A stretch of DNA of 64,000 nucleotides from Phycisphaerales bacterium (GTDB lineage: Bacteria; Planctomycetota; Phycisphaerae; Phycisphaerales; UBA1924): assembly GCA_020846975.1 (NCBI GenBank), contig JADLCX010000021.1, positions 1 through 64,000 of the forward strand. Direction: 5' to 3'. Made by a program: the position numbers and the translations under genes. Under the pieces are notes generated by a model. That model made no database searches. It was not told the DNA's origin and saw nothing but the letters and a program-made list of their open reading frames with translations. Shown here piece by piece: positions 28,904-39,217 of this stretch (position 1 is its first letter; the number at the start of each line of letters is the position of its first letter).

Positions 28904-28952
28904 GGCGAATGGTACGGTGGAAACCGGCCAATCCCGCTACACTATCGCCGTG

Positions 28953-29453
28953 ATGTTCGCGAGCGTGGACCTGTTGCAGATCGGGGCGATCGTGCTGCTG
29001 GTGCTGGCGTGCGGGGCGCTGACGGCGGCGGTGGCGGCGTCGCGTCGGGGCCGATCGTCGGTATCAGGTGGGTCGGTCGGCGCGGGCGAGCTTCGCACGC
29101 TGATGGATCAGGCGGAACAGATCGCCGATGGGTTGGCGAACGACCTCGACGCGCGCGCGGCGAGGTTGGAGGAACTGATCCGGCAGGCCGATGCGCGGCT
29201 CGCACGGCTGGAGAGATCGGAGTCGCGGCCCATCTCGAACGCGATGATCGAGCCCCATGGCGCGCGCGCCACGGACTCGACCTCATCGGCCGTGCGGGAC
29301 GACCCGATGACGCGGGAAATCTGCCGGCTCGCGGACACGGGGCTTGCGCCCGTCGAGATCGCGCGCCGACTCGATCAGCACACGGGCAAGGTGGAACTGA
29401 TCCTGGCGCTGCGCCAGCGCAGGATGCCGGAATCGGAGCGGGCGCGCGGGTGA
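28953..29453 (+). CDS. Small membrane-anchored coiled-coil protein with C-terminal helical motif (DUF2802/DUF6115-like)
   Basis: A 166-residue protein. Residues 7-32 form a membrane helix (LLQIGAIVLLVLACGALTAAVAA). A coiled coil follows (about 45-90, EQIADGLANDLDARAARLEELIRQADARL). The C terminus has the small helix-turn-helix-like segment ICRLADTGLAPVEIARRLDQ(HTGKVELILALR), seen in DUF2802/DUF6115 proteins. Function is unknown. It may tether or sense something at the inner membrane. The start ATG is at 28953, just after an in-frame GTG. It is divergent from tilS. Confidence 0.72.
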   Translation: MFASVDLLQIGAIVLLVLACGALTAAVAASRRGRSSVSGGSVGAGELRTLMDQAEQIADGLANDLDARAARLEELIRQADARLARLERSESRPISNAMIEPHGARATDSTSSAVRDDPMTREICRLADTGLAPVEIARRLDQHTGKVELILALRQRRMPESERARG

Positions 29454-29509
29454 GCGAGAATCGCGGCGGCGGCTTCGGACGCCGGCGCCGGGGTGATTCA
29501 AGGCCCGCA

Positions 29510-30277
29510 TCAGCCGCCCAGTTCGCAGGAGACCAGGCGGTAGCCGAGGTCCATCGCCTGGTGCCCGAGGATCGCCCGGTTCCGCTCGGCCCATCGCCCA
29601 CACTCGATATCGGCGCGGAGTTTCGCTATCCCGGCTTCGGCGTCGATGCGCCCGAAACTGGAGATGGCGCTGCGCCGCTCGGCATCCAGGTAGCACTCGG
29701 GCCGACGCCAATAGGCGCAGAGCATCCCGTCGGTGCAATCGTGCGGGATGGGGAGAGGAAACATGCGAACCGAACCGACCCGACCCGCGGCGCGTTCGAG
29801 CATCGCGGCGAGTGCCGCCGCGCTTGGAAAGATCTCGCGATCGTGGGCGAGGATCTCGGGGAAGTAATCCTCGGTCAGCCAGAACGGCGCGGCGAACGGC
29901 GCATCGGGAACCCACGTGAGCAGAACGACCCGCTTCCTCGCGACCCGCACCATCTCGGCGAGGCCGCGGGTGAGGTCGGTCCAGTGGTGGGCGCTGAGGA
30001 TCGCCATCGAGGCATCGACGGAGGCAGCCCCGAGCGGCAGCGACTCGGCCGAACCACGCACGCAGGGCGCGGCGCCCGCGGGGCGCTGTAGGATCATCAC
30101 GTCGGAGGGTTCGACCGCGAGGACGGTGCGTCCGGGCGGTTCGTACGAGCCGGCGCCGGCGCCGATGTTTGCAACCGTGGCGGCATCGCCCAGAGCCGAG
30201 GCAATGGCCGCGGCGATCCGGGCATCGGGGCGGCGGAGCGACGCGTAACCGCGACCGATGGAATCGTAGAGAGCCAT
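29510..30277 (-). CDS. Class I SAM-dependent methyltransferase (Methyltransf_11-like)
   Basis: A 255-residue methyltransferase starting MALYDSIGRGYASLRRPD, typical of UbiE/Methyltransf_11 proteins. Motif I is VANIGAGAGSYE, followed by LAVEPSDVM; then GSAESLPLGAASVDASMAILSAHHW, and AEMVRVARKRVVLLTW. Substrate unknown. The ATG at 30277 is chosen by the conserved opening. The gene ends 56 bases from the convergent small membrane-protein gene and lies just after tRNA-Pro. Confidence 0.85.
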   Translation of the reverse strand: MALYDSIGRGYASLRRPDARIAAAIASALGDAATVANIGAGAGSYEPPGRTVLAVEPSDVMILQRPAGAAPCVRGSAESLPLGAASVDASMAILSAHHWTDLTRGLAEMVRVARKRVVLLTWVPDAPFAAPFWLTEDYFPEILAHDREIFPSAAALAAMLERAAGRVGSVRMFPLPIPHDCTDGMLCAYWRRPECYLDAERRSAISSFGRIDAEAGIAKLRADIECGRWAERNRAILGHQAMDLGYRLVSCELGG

Positions 30278-30300
30278 TTGGCGCGTGGAGCGATGCTGAA

Positions 30301-30374
30301 TCAGGGTGACTGGATTCGAACCAGCGGCCTTCTGGACCCAAACCAGACGCTCTACCAAGCTGAGCTACACCCTG
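30301..30374 (-). tRNA. tRNA-Pro (anticodon TGG)
   Basis: Minus-strand cloverleaf with acceptor CAGGGTG/CACCCTG, D-arm TAGCTCAGC, anticodon loop TTTGGGT (TGG with G37, as usual for Pro), T-arm GGTTCGAATCC and discriminator A. No CCA encoded. It sits between the pseudopilus locus and the methyltransferase. Confidence 0.94.
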
Positions 30375-30458
30375 TACGAGCGGATGATAGGGCGCGTGGG
30401 TTCCGCGGAGACGGCAGTTTTGCGCATGTCGGCTCGGAGAGCCGACATACCCGATACC

Positions 30459-33400
30459 TCAACGCATCGGCACCTCGCGGAGCATGACGATCCGCGGCTT
30501 CATGCCGGGGTCGGTCACGTTCGAGCGGTCCACGACCATCACGTAGCGGCGGGCGACGCTGGGGACCATCGGGAAGCCGTCCTCGACGGCGACATCCTCG
30601 GGCGTGTAGCCGTTGATGACGAACCAGACCGCGAACACATCGCTTCGCACGGTGATGTTGTTGAGGATCGCGTTGGCGATCGTGAGTTTCTCGGCGTAGT
30701 CATCGACGACGGCGTTGGGGCCGAAGTGGTTGTTGGTCAGGTTGCGGGCGACGGAGGCTTCGAGCGCGGGGCTGTAGATGGCCAGACCGTCGAGCCCGAG
30801 GCGTGTAATGCTGTTGTCCTTGTCGATCGGCTGGGCGCCACCCGATGCGGCCTGAACGGCGTTGTCGGTCGAGTAGTTCAACTGCACCGCCATAACCTCG
30901 CCCACGGACTTGAAACCGCGGGCCTCGCGGATGCCGGGGATGTCGGTGGCGTGGCCGCGGCCCCACGGGATGCCGACGGGTGTACCTGCCGGCGCGGTCC
31001 GGCCCGTCACCGTGCGATCGTCGCGGAAACTGACCTCGACGGTCTGGCCGCCGGGCGTGACGGCGCGGGTGCGGGTGGCGAGCTTGTCGCGGTAGGCGAC
31101 GATGGCCGCGGCGATGTCCCAGTTCTTCAGGGGCTGGGTCGGGTCCCAGAGCATCGCGGGCATGATCGCGCCGGTGGTGGGATCGACGGTCGCGGCGAGG
31201 AGTTTGGTCGGATCGGACCGGACAATCGTCTGCGCCAGCCAGCCGTTGGCCAGCGTGTCGGCGAGCAGTTCGGGCGAGAGCAGCGAGAGGGCCCGGAGCA
31301 CGGCCTCGGGCGCGGTGTTGATGTTGATGCGGCCGGGGATCAGGCGATTGACGCCGCCGGGTGCGGACTGGCCGACCTCGGCGTAGGCCTGCCGCCCGTA
31401 CCAGGCGGGCATGCCGCCGACGCGCAGACGGTCGAGGAGGTTGAGCGCGAGCGGGATGCCGTTGCCGAGTTGCTGATCGACGCCGGGGTCGTACTGGGCG
31501 TTGTCATTCTTTTCGATGTACGGAGCCCAGGCGTCGAGTGTCAGGCAGCCGTGGTCGGCCTTGGGCAGCGTGTGGACGAATCCGGCCGCCGTGTTGTACT
31601 TCCGCGTATCGCGTGCGAAGCGGTAGAACGGGCTGGTCGGATCAGTGGGCGTGTAGTAGTCGGCCGCGAGCGCGAGGGACTCGGCGAGGGTGGTCCAGCG
31701 GGCTTCGAGGTTCCGGATGCGAGGATCAATCGTGGCGGAGATGTTCGGCGCGTTGTCGTCAGTGCCCACGGCGAAGGGATCGAACGAGGGGCCGACCGCC
31801 AGGGGGAGCAGGAAGTCGCCGACTCGCGAGAAGAGAGCGCGGCTGTTGTACTCGTAGTTGCCCGAAGAGAGCGGGGCATTGAGCGGGGCCGCGCCCGCGC
31901 TGGTCTTTCCGGCGACGCGGTGGACGATCGGCGCAACATCCTTGTATCGCGCACCCAGGATGTCCGGCGCGCCGAGCGAGTACAGCGTGGCGAGCTGGTT
32001 GATGCGGTCGGTGTCGATACGGTCGTAGGGGTTGTTGGTCTTGTCCTCGGCCTTGCGCTGCATGTGCGGGTCGAGGCGGGCCTGGTTGGCGCCCTGGACA
32101 AGGTCGATCAGGTCGCTCAACGTGGGCTCGTGGCCGGCGCGGCGGCCCGCACCGACGAACGCACCGCGTCCGCCCGCGCCGAGGGCGCGATCGGGCTTGT
32201 TGAGCGACAGTCGCAGGCCACCCTGCGCCGCCCCGCGCGCAAGGTACTCGTTGTCGGCCTTGGCCTCGAAGCACCAGATCGGCATCGCGCCGGCGGCGAC
32301 TCGCGGCGAATCCGCCGTGATCGTCAGCGGGTTTGTCGGGCGGCTGATGCTCGCGAAGTTGGCGAACGAGAAACCCGTGTTGTCCTCGGCGGCGGCTCCG
32401 CCGACGCTGTCATCGCCCGCGCGGGTGCCGTTGATCTCCTGATTCAGGTTGCCCGAGCCGAAAGGATCGACCAGCGAGGTGATCAGCACACCGTTGGAGA
32501 ACGCACCGGGGTCCGAGGGATCGTGGATGCGGTCGATGAGCTGGTCGTTGGCGGTGGCGTTAAGCTGAGTCGGCCCGTCGCGGCCCGCCGTGCCGTCGGG
32601 GCGGGTCTCATCGCGGACGACGCGCCAGAGGTTGATCACCCGACGCTCGGCGCGGCCGGTCTGGAGCGTGGGCATGGCCGCGCCGCCGTTGAACGCGGGG
32701 GCCTCGTAACTTGTGTTGGTCGCGTGCAGGTCGATGTTGGTCAGCGCGGCCGCGCTGCGGACGGCCAGACCGGTCTCGGGATAGACGGCGGCGATGTGCA
32801 CGGGTTCGCGGCCGGCCTCGCCGAACTGCTGCTGGGCGAAGGTGGGCAGGCGGAAGGTGTTGCCAGCCCCCCCGCGCAGGCGGCGGGAGAGTGCGGTGCG
32901 GACGGAGTTCACCCGCGTCTCGACTTCGGCTTCGGACGCGGGGAACGTGGCGTAGAAGACCCGCGTTTCACCCGGCTTGAGCTTCGGTGCCCACTTGGCA
33001 TCGTTGAGATCGGGCTGGAAACCGCTGGGGTCGGTCGGCTGCTGCTGACGCAGCCGGTACGTGCGTCCCGCGTACTCGACGTAGTAGAACGACTTGTTGT
33101 CGAGTGTCTGCGGCTCGATCTGGACATCGACATCGAATGGGTTGGTGATCTGAAAGGCCAGCACGGAGAAGAGGAAGTCGGGGTTCGACAGGCTCTGATC
33201 GAAGTTGATCGTGATCGGGTCCTGCGGGTTGCCGTTGGCGTCGTAGTTGCGAGAGACATCGTCATCGCCGCCGGCGTTCGGGGGCGAATCGCAGTAGAGA
33301 TTGATCGCCATGACCTGCGTCATGAACGGCTGGGGCGCGATGCCGAAGATGTTGCGCCGGATCACGGTCGATGGTGCGGGCGTTGTGCTGGTGATCTGGG

Positions 33401-35801
33401 TGTTGTTGCTGGTGAGGCGTGTGAGGGTCGTCGTTCCCAGGCGCGGCCAGGGGTAGGTGTCGTCGTAGTTGCCGTTACCCGTGAAGGTCTCGCGCACAGC
33501 GGCCTGGTTCATGTCGAGCGACATGGGCAGCGCGGCCTGATCGAGGGGGCCGTACGTCGCGCCGGGGCTTGCCGGCGTGCGATCGACGGCTTCACGCAGG
33601 TTCAGGGCCAGGTGGGCGGACATGAGGTAGGCGAGTTCGGCGCGGCCGCCGTAGGAGAGGCCGCGGGCGATCTTTCCGTCCGGGGTGTTCGGATTGGGCT
33701 CCCACGCGTTGGGGAAAAGCGTGGAGTCGGTGTAGGGCATGAGCGAGTCGAGGTAGACGGAGAACATCGACGCGGCGGCGGCATTGCGGAGAGCGCGGAT
33801 GCCCGCGTTGTCGCCGGGAATGGCCAGGGCCTCGATGATGCCGGTCGCATCCGCCCGCAGGTTGTTTCGAGGGTCGGTCGGGTCGTTGCCCAGCGCGGAC
33901 TCGGGGGTCACACCCGCCGCGAGCGGGCGATCGCCGCTGATGGTCGTGAGCAGGCGGCGGACATCGATCTCTCGCTGCAGCAGGGCCTTGTCCAGGTCGG
34001 CAGCGAGCGAGCCGCTGGTGCGGCCCTTCATCTCGATCTCGCGCGGCCGGTTGCTGCGGAGCGGGTCGTATCCGAGCATCGGCGGGGTGTTGGCGAAGTT
34101 GGAGCGTCCGACGGTTGTGGATTCGAGGCGAGAACGCTGGCCGTAGTCGTTGATACCCTCGAAGGTGAGCAGGTCGAGCAGGTCGCCGGTATCGAACGTC
34201 GAGACGACCTCGCGCGAGCCGGTGCTGTTGTTGGGCGTGCCTGAAGGCCGGCGCACGCTGACGCCGTCGGTCGAGGCTCCGAACCGCGAATAGAACCGGA
34301 AGCGATCCCAGGCGGTCGGCGGGGCGAGCGGGGCCGTGCCCGTCCAGGGCAGGTATTGTGCGCCGGCATCGGGGACGCGGTTGACCTGGGTGCCGAGCAA
34401 CTGCGGCTGGACGCGGCCGGCATCGCGGAAATCCCAGAGCGCCTGGTAGGCGGCGAGCCCGCCGCGGGCGGAGGCTTCGTCGCCGTAGCCGGAGTAGTCG
34501 CCGGCGGCGTTGGTGGCGGTCGGCTGCGGGCAGAGGTCGTAGCACTCGCCGAGCGAGATCGAGGCATCGCTGCGGCGGAGCACACGCAGCAGATCGACAT
34601 CGCCGGGCGTGAGGCCGGGCACGAACTGCACGGCGTCGGAGTTGATGCTGGCCTGCTCGGGGGCGCGGTAGTTGTCGCCCGCGGTGTTGACGTTGATGCG
34701 GCCGGAGAGATCGACGCAACGGGCGGCGACGAAGAGGCGGGCGCGGCCGGCGTTGGGCACGATCGGCCTCGGGTCGTTCTGGTTCCAGACATCGACGAGC
34801 TCGAACCAGCGGGCATCGGCGAAGCCGTCGCCGTCGGTGTCGCACCACTGGTTGTTGATGTGGTCGGGGTCCTCGGGCCGTAGGGGAGGGGTCTCGTACA
34901 TCGGCCTGAACGCGAACAACTGATCGGACGTGGTCAGCGCGGGATTACGGCTCCGTGCGCCAGCCACTCTTTGCAATACGCCCGTGCTATCGGCGACGCT
35001 CAGCGCCTCGCTCATTCGAGGAGAACCATCGGAGGCGGTGCCGAATCCTGACTCGGCGCGGAAGTTGTTCCGTAGATTCGCGAGATTGACGAAGTTGCCG
35101 CTCGGGGCAAAGTTGCTGATGTTCAGCCAGTCTCGCTTCGACAGGTACTGGGGGTTGTTCTGATCCCATTGCGGGACGGCCGCGCCTCCGAGCCCGGCCC
35201 GGCCGTTCGCAGGTTCGCTGCTCGCGATAAAGGGAACCCCCGGCGAGCGGGGATCCGGAGAGTTATCGATCGTCCACGGGGTCGAGTAGGTCCCCGTAGG
35301 CGTAAACCGATACGGCGCGCGTCGCGGCGCCTGGGCTAGCGAAGCCCCGGGCGTCGGAGGCTGCGAGACCATCTGAGGATCGGTGTATGGATAATCCCAC
35401 CCGCGCCACTTGAGCGTGCCGCGAGGGCCGGCCGCGCCCGATCGGTTGTCGGGCTCGACGTAGGTCGCGAACAAGCCATCGCGGACCACGCCGGCGAGGT
35501 AGTCGGCGATCTGGCTGGCCTGATCATCGACGCGGGTGTTTCGGACGATCGAGGCGCTCGATACGCGATCGCCCTTGCCGATGGCGGCGTAGACGACCGC
35601 GACGATCGCCATCAGGGCGAGCACACCGAGCACCATGAGCAGGACGGTGCCGCGATCGCCGGCGCGCGCAGCGCCCGCGCGGGCGGCTCGCTCGGCGCGC
35701 AGCACCAGCCGCAGCGAGGCTCGCCGATTGCCGCGCCCGAGCGGCGCGGGAGGCTCGGCGTTGTGGGGCTGCCGGGTGTTCATCGGGCTGTTGAGACGCA
35801 T
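30459..35801 (-). CDS. Giant GspK-like minor pseudopilin / PilX-type protein
   Basis: A 1780-residue protein, over five times normal GspK size. One membrane helix at residues 52-73 (TVLLMVLGVLALMAIVAVVYAA), preceded by a basic N-terminal stretch, is the prepilin-like part, without the usual Glu5-type motif. GspK features appear twice: RCVDLSGRINVNTAGD (about 361-376) and RININTAPEAVLRAL (about 1491-1505), the helix-hairpin-helix-like turn. Residues 321-329 (DTDGDGFAD) form a calcium-loop-like motif. In pseudopili GspK sits at the tip with I and J. It is the last gene of the locus, 42 bases after the J-like gene. ATG at 35801 is preceded by GGAG. Confidence 0.85.
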   Translation of the reverse strand: MRLNSPMNTRQPHNAEPPAPLGRGNRRASLRLVLRAERAARAGAARAGDRGTVLLMVLGVLALMAIVAVVYAAIGKGDRVSSASIVRNTRVDDQASQIADYLAGVVRDGLFATYVEPDNRSGAAGPRGTLKWRGWDYPYTDPQMVSQPPTPGASLAQAPRRAPYRFTPTGTYSTPWTIDNSPDPRSPGVPFIASSEPANGRAGLGGAAVPQWDQNNPQYLSKRDWLNISNFAPSGNFVNLANLRNNFRAESGFGTASDGSPRMSEALSVADSTGVLQRVAGARSRNPALTTSDQLFAFRPMYETPPLRPEDPDHINNQWCDTDGDGFADARWFELVDVWNQNDPRPIVPNAGRARLFVAARCVDLSGRINVNTAGDNYRAPEQASINSDAVQFVPGLTPGDVDLLRVLRRSDASISLGECYDLCPQPTATNAAGDYSGYGDEASARGGLAAYQALWDFRDAGRVQPQLLGTQVNRVPDAGAQYLPWTGTAPLAPPTAWDRFRFYSRFGASTDGVSVRRPSGTPNNSTGSREVVSTFDTGDLLDLLTFEGINDYGQRSRLESTTVGRSNFANTPPMLGYDPLRSNRPREIEMKGRTSGSLAADLDKALLQREIDVRRLLTTISGDRPLAAGVTPESALGNDPTDPRNNLRADATGIIEALAIPGDNAGIRALRNAAAASMFSVYLDSLMPYTDSTLFPNAWEPNPNTPDGKIARGLSYGGRAELAYLMSAHLALNLREAVDRTPASPGATYGPLDQAALPMSLDMNQAAVRETFTGNGNYDDTYPWPRLGTTTLTRLTSNNTQITSTTPAPSTVIRRNIFGIAPQPFMTQVMAINLYCDSPPNAGGDDDVSRNYDANGNPQDPITINFDQSLSNPDFLFSVLAFQITNPFDVDVQIEPQTLDNKSFYYVEYAGRTYRLRQQQPTDPSGFQPDLNDAKWAPKLKPGETRVFYATFPASEAEVETRVNSVRTALSRRLRGGAGNTFRLPTFAQQQFGEAGREPVHIAAVYPETGLAVRSAAALTNIDLHATNTSYEAPAFNGGAAMPTLQTGRAERRVINLWRVVRDETRPDGTAGRDGPTQLNATANDQLIDRIHDPSDPGAFSNGVLITSLVDPFGSGNLNQEINGTRAGDDSVGGAAAEDNTGFSFANFASISRPTNPLTITADSPRVAAGAMPIWCFEAKADNEYLARGAAQGGLRLSLNKPDRALGAGGRGAFVGAGRRAGHEPTLSDLIDLVQGANQARLDPHMQRKAEDKTNNPYDRIDTDRINQLATLYSLGAPDILGARYKDVAPIVHRVAGKTSAGAAPLNAPLSSGNYEYNSRALFSRVGDFLLPLAVGPSFDPFAVGTDDNAPNISATIDPRIRNLEARWTTLAESLALAADYYTPTDPTSPFYRFARDTRKYNTAAGFVHTLPKADHGCLTLDAWAPYIEKNDNAQYDPGVDQQLGNGIPLALNLLDRLRVGGMPAWYGRQAYAEVGQSAPGGVNRLIPGRININTAPEAVLRALSLLSPELLADTLANGWLAQTIVRSDPTKLLAATVDPTTGAIMPAMLWDPTQPLKNWDIAAAIVAYRDKLATRTRAVTPGGQTVEVSFRDDRTVTGRTAPAGTPVGIPWGRGHATDIPGIREARGFKSVGEVMAVQLNYSTDNAVQAASGGAQPIDKDNSITRLGLDGLAIYSPALEASVARNLTNNHFGPNAVVDDYAEKLTIANAILNNITVRSDVFAVWFVINGYTPEDVAVEDGFPMVPSVARRYVMVVDRSNVTDPGMKPRIVMLREVPMR

Positions 35802-35843
35802 GCGTGCGTGCTCCGAAAAGGGCTGCCAATCGACCGTCGAACC

Positions 35844-37763
35844 TCAGTTGACCGATCCCGCTCGCGGCGCGGGAACCTCGAACACGAACTGGAACGTCTG
35901 CTCACGCTGGTCCTCGGTGTCGCTCGGGTCCACGAGCGTGACCGTGACGCGGATCAGTTTCGGCCACGGGACCGGCATGGTGGCCGGCTGGAACTCGACG
36001 TAGAAATCGTTGTCGCTGAAGCCGCTGGTCGAGGCCGCGGCCGAGCCGGGGGCGAAGGTCGCGTCGTAGTAGCCGAAGGTCTGGTAGAGCGAGCCGTCGG
36101 GGGTGGCGTCGTTGATGACCTCGCCCTTGAGCCGCCACGGGACGGGCGACTTCTGGCCGCTAGGCAGGTCGTACTCCACGAAATGGGCATCGCTGGGCGT
36201 CTGACCTTGCGGACGCGGGTTGGCCGCGGGCGGGTAGCTCGTCGGACGGACCGACGAGGCCGTGAAGAGCGTCTGATCGAGGAAGCCGAGGTAGGGACGC
36301 ACGATCGCCTCGTTATCCACTCGCTGGTCGATCGCGCCGTCGAAGTTCATGTCGGAATGACGGGTCAAGCCGTGCCAGATAAGCTGGCCCTCGAGCCGCC
36401 GCCGCTCGGGGGTGGACATGACGAACGGGTCGTTGGCCTTGTAGACTTCACCGAACGACCACTCGACGATGAAACTCGTGCAACCGGCGATCAGTTTGCT
36501 CTGGGTGAGCATCATCTGATCGGTGCGGCGGAAATCCTGTGTCGGGGCGTAGGTGACGCCCGCGCCGCTGTTGCGGTAGGTTCCGAGGTAATCGACCGGG
36601 AGCGACTGGTAGCGCATTCGGCCGCCGTGGGCATCGGCCTGGTAGCCGGGCGTGAGGCGGGGCGCGGCGGGGAGCGCGTAACGCATCCACTGCTTCATCG
36701 CGTTGGTCGAGGCGTTGGTGCGGTTGCCGTCGGGATCGAACGCGGTGACGACGATGTTGGGGTTGCTGCCGTCGCCGGAGAAGTCGTAAGGTTGGAGCAA
36801 CGGGTGCGCACCCGGGAGCGGGCTCATCGCGTTGGCCTGAGCATCGAGGATCATCGCGCGAACATCGCTGAGGTTGCCGTTGATGACATCGACCAGCCCG
36901 GAGGCGGTGAGCGGATGCGCGACCTGAGGATCGCCATCGCGGCAGAGCCTTGCCGCGCCGGGGAGTGCGACTGGCTCGGCCTGCGAAGTGTGCCAGAAGA
37001 GATTGGACTGGGTGGGTTGTAGTCCGATCTGGATCGGATTGTCGCTCCATTGCTGGAGGGTCGGCCAGGTCAGAGAAGCGGGATAGGGCGGGACCGAGGG
37101 CGAGGGTGTGGTGAGCAGGTGCTCGGCCCGGAGGAGCGTCCAGTCCGCGGCGTACTGGTTGGGGCCGGGCTGGCCGAAGTAGGGCAGCCGCTCGTTCTGG
37201 GGCGTGGCGTTCGTGGAATCGTCCTGATCGTCCAGCCGCAGCACGGGCGGGTTGGCGGGCGGCGAGGAATCGTCCCATTGGCGCAGACCGTGGCCCCACC
37301 AGATGCGGGCCTGGTTGGCCGTCGCCTGGCGCGACTCGTGGAGTTGGGCCCGCATCGAGCGGAACTGGCCCTCGGAGAAGAACATCAACTGGTCGATGCG
37401 GCGCGGGAGTTCGCTGCCCTGATCGGCCTGCGAGTTCAGGCGCGAGCCGCGGCGGTTGTTGAAGTCGCCGGGGTCGTAGGCGTTCTCGTTGACTATGACC
37501 AGGAAACCCTCGCGGGTCATGGCGTCGATGTCTGACCGGAGCGTGCGCTCAAGCATCGCGGCGGTGTCGTTGAGCAGGCTGATGCGCTTGCCCGCGCGGA
37601 GCGTACCGCTGGTGGCGCTGAACACCCTTGCCAGACCCAGGCCGATGAGCGCCACCGCGCCGACGGCGACGAGCATCTCGAGCAGCGTGAAGGCCGGGCG
37701 CGGCCGGGCGCCGCGAGCCCTTCGATCGCTTCCCGCAAGGAGGAGCAGCTTCATGACGCTCAC
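35844..37763 (-). CDS. GspJ-like prepilin-type protein
   Basis: A 639-residue protein with a class III signal near the N terminus: PRPAFTLLEMLVAVGAVALIG (residues 22-41), where cleavage by prepilin peptidase would precede Phe and leave Glu5. J-type minor pseudopilins are about 200 residues, so this is much enlarged. Residues 471-479 hold a calcium-loop-like motif (DMNFDGAID). The GTG start overlaps the previous stop by four bases (GTGA); an ATG three codons in is also possible. Position after the I-like and before the K-like gene supports J, not the sequence alone. Confidence 0.8.
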   Translation of the reverse strand: MSVMKLLLLAGSDRRARGARPRPAFTLLEMLVAVGAVALIGLGLARVFSATSGTLRAGKRISLLNDTAAMLERTLRSDIDAMTREGFLVIVNENAYDPGDFNNRRGSRLNSQADQGSELPRRIDQLMFFSEGQFRSMRAQLHESRQATANQARIWWGHGLRQWDDSSPPANPPVLRLDDQDDSTNATPQNERLPYFGQPGPNQYAADWTLLRAEHLLTTPSPSVPPYPASLTWPTLQQWSDNPIQIGLQPTQSNLFWHTSQAEPVALPGAARLCRDGDPQVAHPLTASGLVDVINGNLSDVRAMILDAQANAMSPLPGAHPLLQPYDFSGDGSNPNIVVTAFDPDGNRTNASTNAMKQWMRYALPAAPRLTPGYQADAHGGRMRYQSLPVDYLGTYRNSGAGVTYAPTQDFRRTDQMMLTQSKLIAGCTSFIVEWSFGEVYKANDPFVMSTPERRRLEGQLIWHGLTRHSDMNFDGAIDQRVDNEAIVRPYLGFLDQTLFTASSVRPTSYPPAANPRPQGQTPSDAHFVEYDLPSGQKSPVPWRLKGEVINDATPDGSLYQTFGYYDATFAPGSAAASTSGFSDNDFYVEFQPATMPVPWPKLIRVTVTLVDPSDTEDQREQTFQFVFEVPAPRAGSVN

Positions 37764-39217
37764 GGGATCACCTCCATCACGAACACCGAGACCGGGACCT
37801 GCGGGGTGAAAATCAGCTCGCGGATCGCGTTGACGGTGTAGTCGGGGCTGGTCAGCGTGTTGTTCGCCTGGGCCGTTTCGATCACGCTCACCGGCACGGG
37901 CGGATCAACCCTGAGCGTGCGCACGCCGCCGTCGATCTTGCTGCCGATCACGGTGTAGATGTTGCCGAGGTTGTCCACGACCTTCTGCCCGTTCTGGCGG
38001 ATCAGCGACCAGTTGGCCGCGCTGACCGAGGCGGGCACGACGAGCGTGTCGCGCCGGGTCGCGTTGCTGGAGTTGGCGGGGCCGGACAGGTCGAACGAGG
38101 CGGCCACGGTCCGCACAGCGGAGTAGCGCACGCCGTTGCGGCCGTCGGTGCCGTTACTGGTCGGCAGGCTGTTGGCGGCGTTGGCGTTGGTCTCCTCGCC
38201 CACGGGAAGACGGCGATCGGCCGGAGAGAGGTTCGTGTTGAGGAACGCCTCGCGGAGCGTGCGATCGGTGCGGATGCCGGAATCGACCCGGCGCACGAAG
38301 ACCGCGACCTGCAACGAGGTCGCGACGGGCGTAAGGCGCTCGGCCGCGCTCTCCAACGCCGCACCGCCCGCGCCGGCAAAGCGGTTGCGAAGCGTTGTCT
38401 CGGGGTTCAAGCGGCGCACCGCAAAGTCCCAGACCAGGAAGGGGTTCGCGGCATCGTCCGCGCCGGCGGGGTTGAGCCGATCGGCCAGGGGGAGCAGCAC
38501 ACGGGAGAACCGGACCTCGTAAGTCGGATCGCTGGTGATCGGGTTGTACGCCGGGAAGTTCCGAGCGACGTTCAACTCGCCCGCGACCCGCAGCGGCATC
38601 GCGTCGCGGGCCTGGTTGCCCGTGAGCGCTGAGGGCGGGTTCATCGGGAACTGGAGGTTCCCGGTGTTGCGGTACTCGGCCATCACGCCGCTCATGCCGT
38701 TCCAGTCGAGATCGGTCTCCCACCGCCCATCGGGCGAGAAGTCAAAGTCCGGGCCGGCGGGCATGGCCGCGGTCGGGCTGTTCAGCAGGTCCTGACGCCA
38801 CAGGCTGACCCAGGTGTGGTACTTCCATGTCTCGGCGAAGAAGTGCCAGCCGCTGTAATCGGCCACGACGCGGACATTCTGGAACTGGCCGGTGGTGCCG
38901 TCGGGGTTGCTGGGCTCGAAGAAATACGGCTCGCTTCGCGGGCGAAGACCCGTGGTGGAGTGGAGGTACGCGCGGATGTTGTTGGTCGCGGTTGCTCCGC
39001 CGATGCGGTCCTGGGCGGTACGCTGCTCGCGGATCACGACCGGGAATACCGCGCCCAGGCCCAGGAGGCCCAGCGCGAGGATCAGCACGGCGATGAGGAT
39101 CTCGATGAGGGAGAAGGCACGCGGTATCGGCATCCTTGCCGATGTCGGCAGGTCGCCGGGACGAGCACACGGAAGATGTCGGCAGGCTTGGGCGAACCTG
39201 TTGCGCGAAGTTGTCAT
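37760..39217 (-). CDS. GspI-like prepilin-type protein
   Basis: About 485 residues, with prepilin motif RAFSLIEILIAVLILALGL (residues 31-49 from this start). GspI proteins are about 120 residues, so it is enlarged. The chosen ATG at 39217 overlaps the stop of the upstream gene (ATGA), implying coupled translation; an internal ATG at 39136 would give a shorter leader peptide. It may carry a loose calcium-loop-like segment (DLDWNGMSG). The C-terminal half has no recognisable domain. Confidence 0.8.
   Translation of the reverse strand: MTTSRNRFAQACRHLPCARPGDLPTSARMPIPRAFSLIEILIAVLILALGLLGLGAVFPVVIREQRTAQDRIGGATATNNIRAYLHSTTGLRPRSEPYFFEPSNPDGTTGQFQNVRVVADYSGWHFFAETWKYHTWVSLWRQDLLNSPTAAMPAGPDFDFSPDGRWETDLDWNGMSGVMAEYRNTGNLQFPMNPPSALTGNQARDAMPLRVAGELNVARNFPAYNPITSDPTYEVRFSRVLLPLADRLNPAGADDAANPFLVWDFAVRRLNPETTLRNRFAGAGGAALESAAERLTPVATSLQVAVFVRRVDSGIRTDRTLREAFLNTNLSPADRRLPVGEETNANAANSLPTSNGTDGRNGVRYSAVRTVAASFDLSGPANSSNATRRDTLVVPASVSAANWSLIRQNGQKVVDNLGNIYTVIGSKIDGGVRTLRVDPPVPVSVIETAQANNTLTSPDYTVNAIRELIFTPQVPVSVFVMEVIP

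Noticed and set aside
30306-34244. Very long plus-strand open frame opposite the GspK-like gene
   Set aside because: It has no domain similarity that can be recognised, and runs antisense to a gene with clear pseudopilin features. High GC content makes such shadows common.
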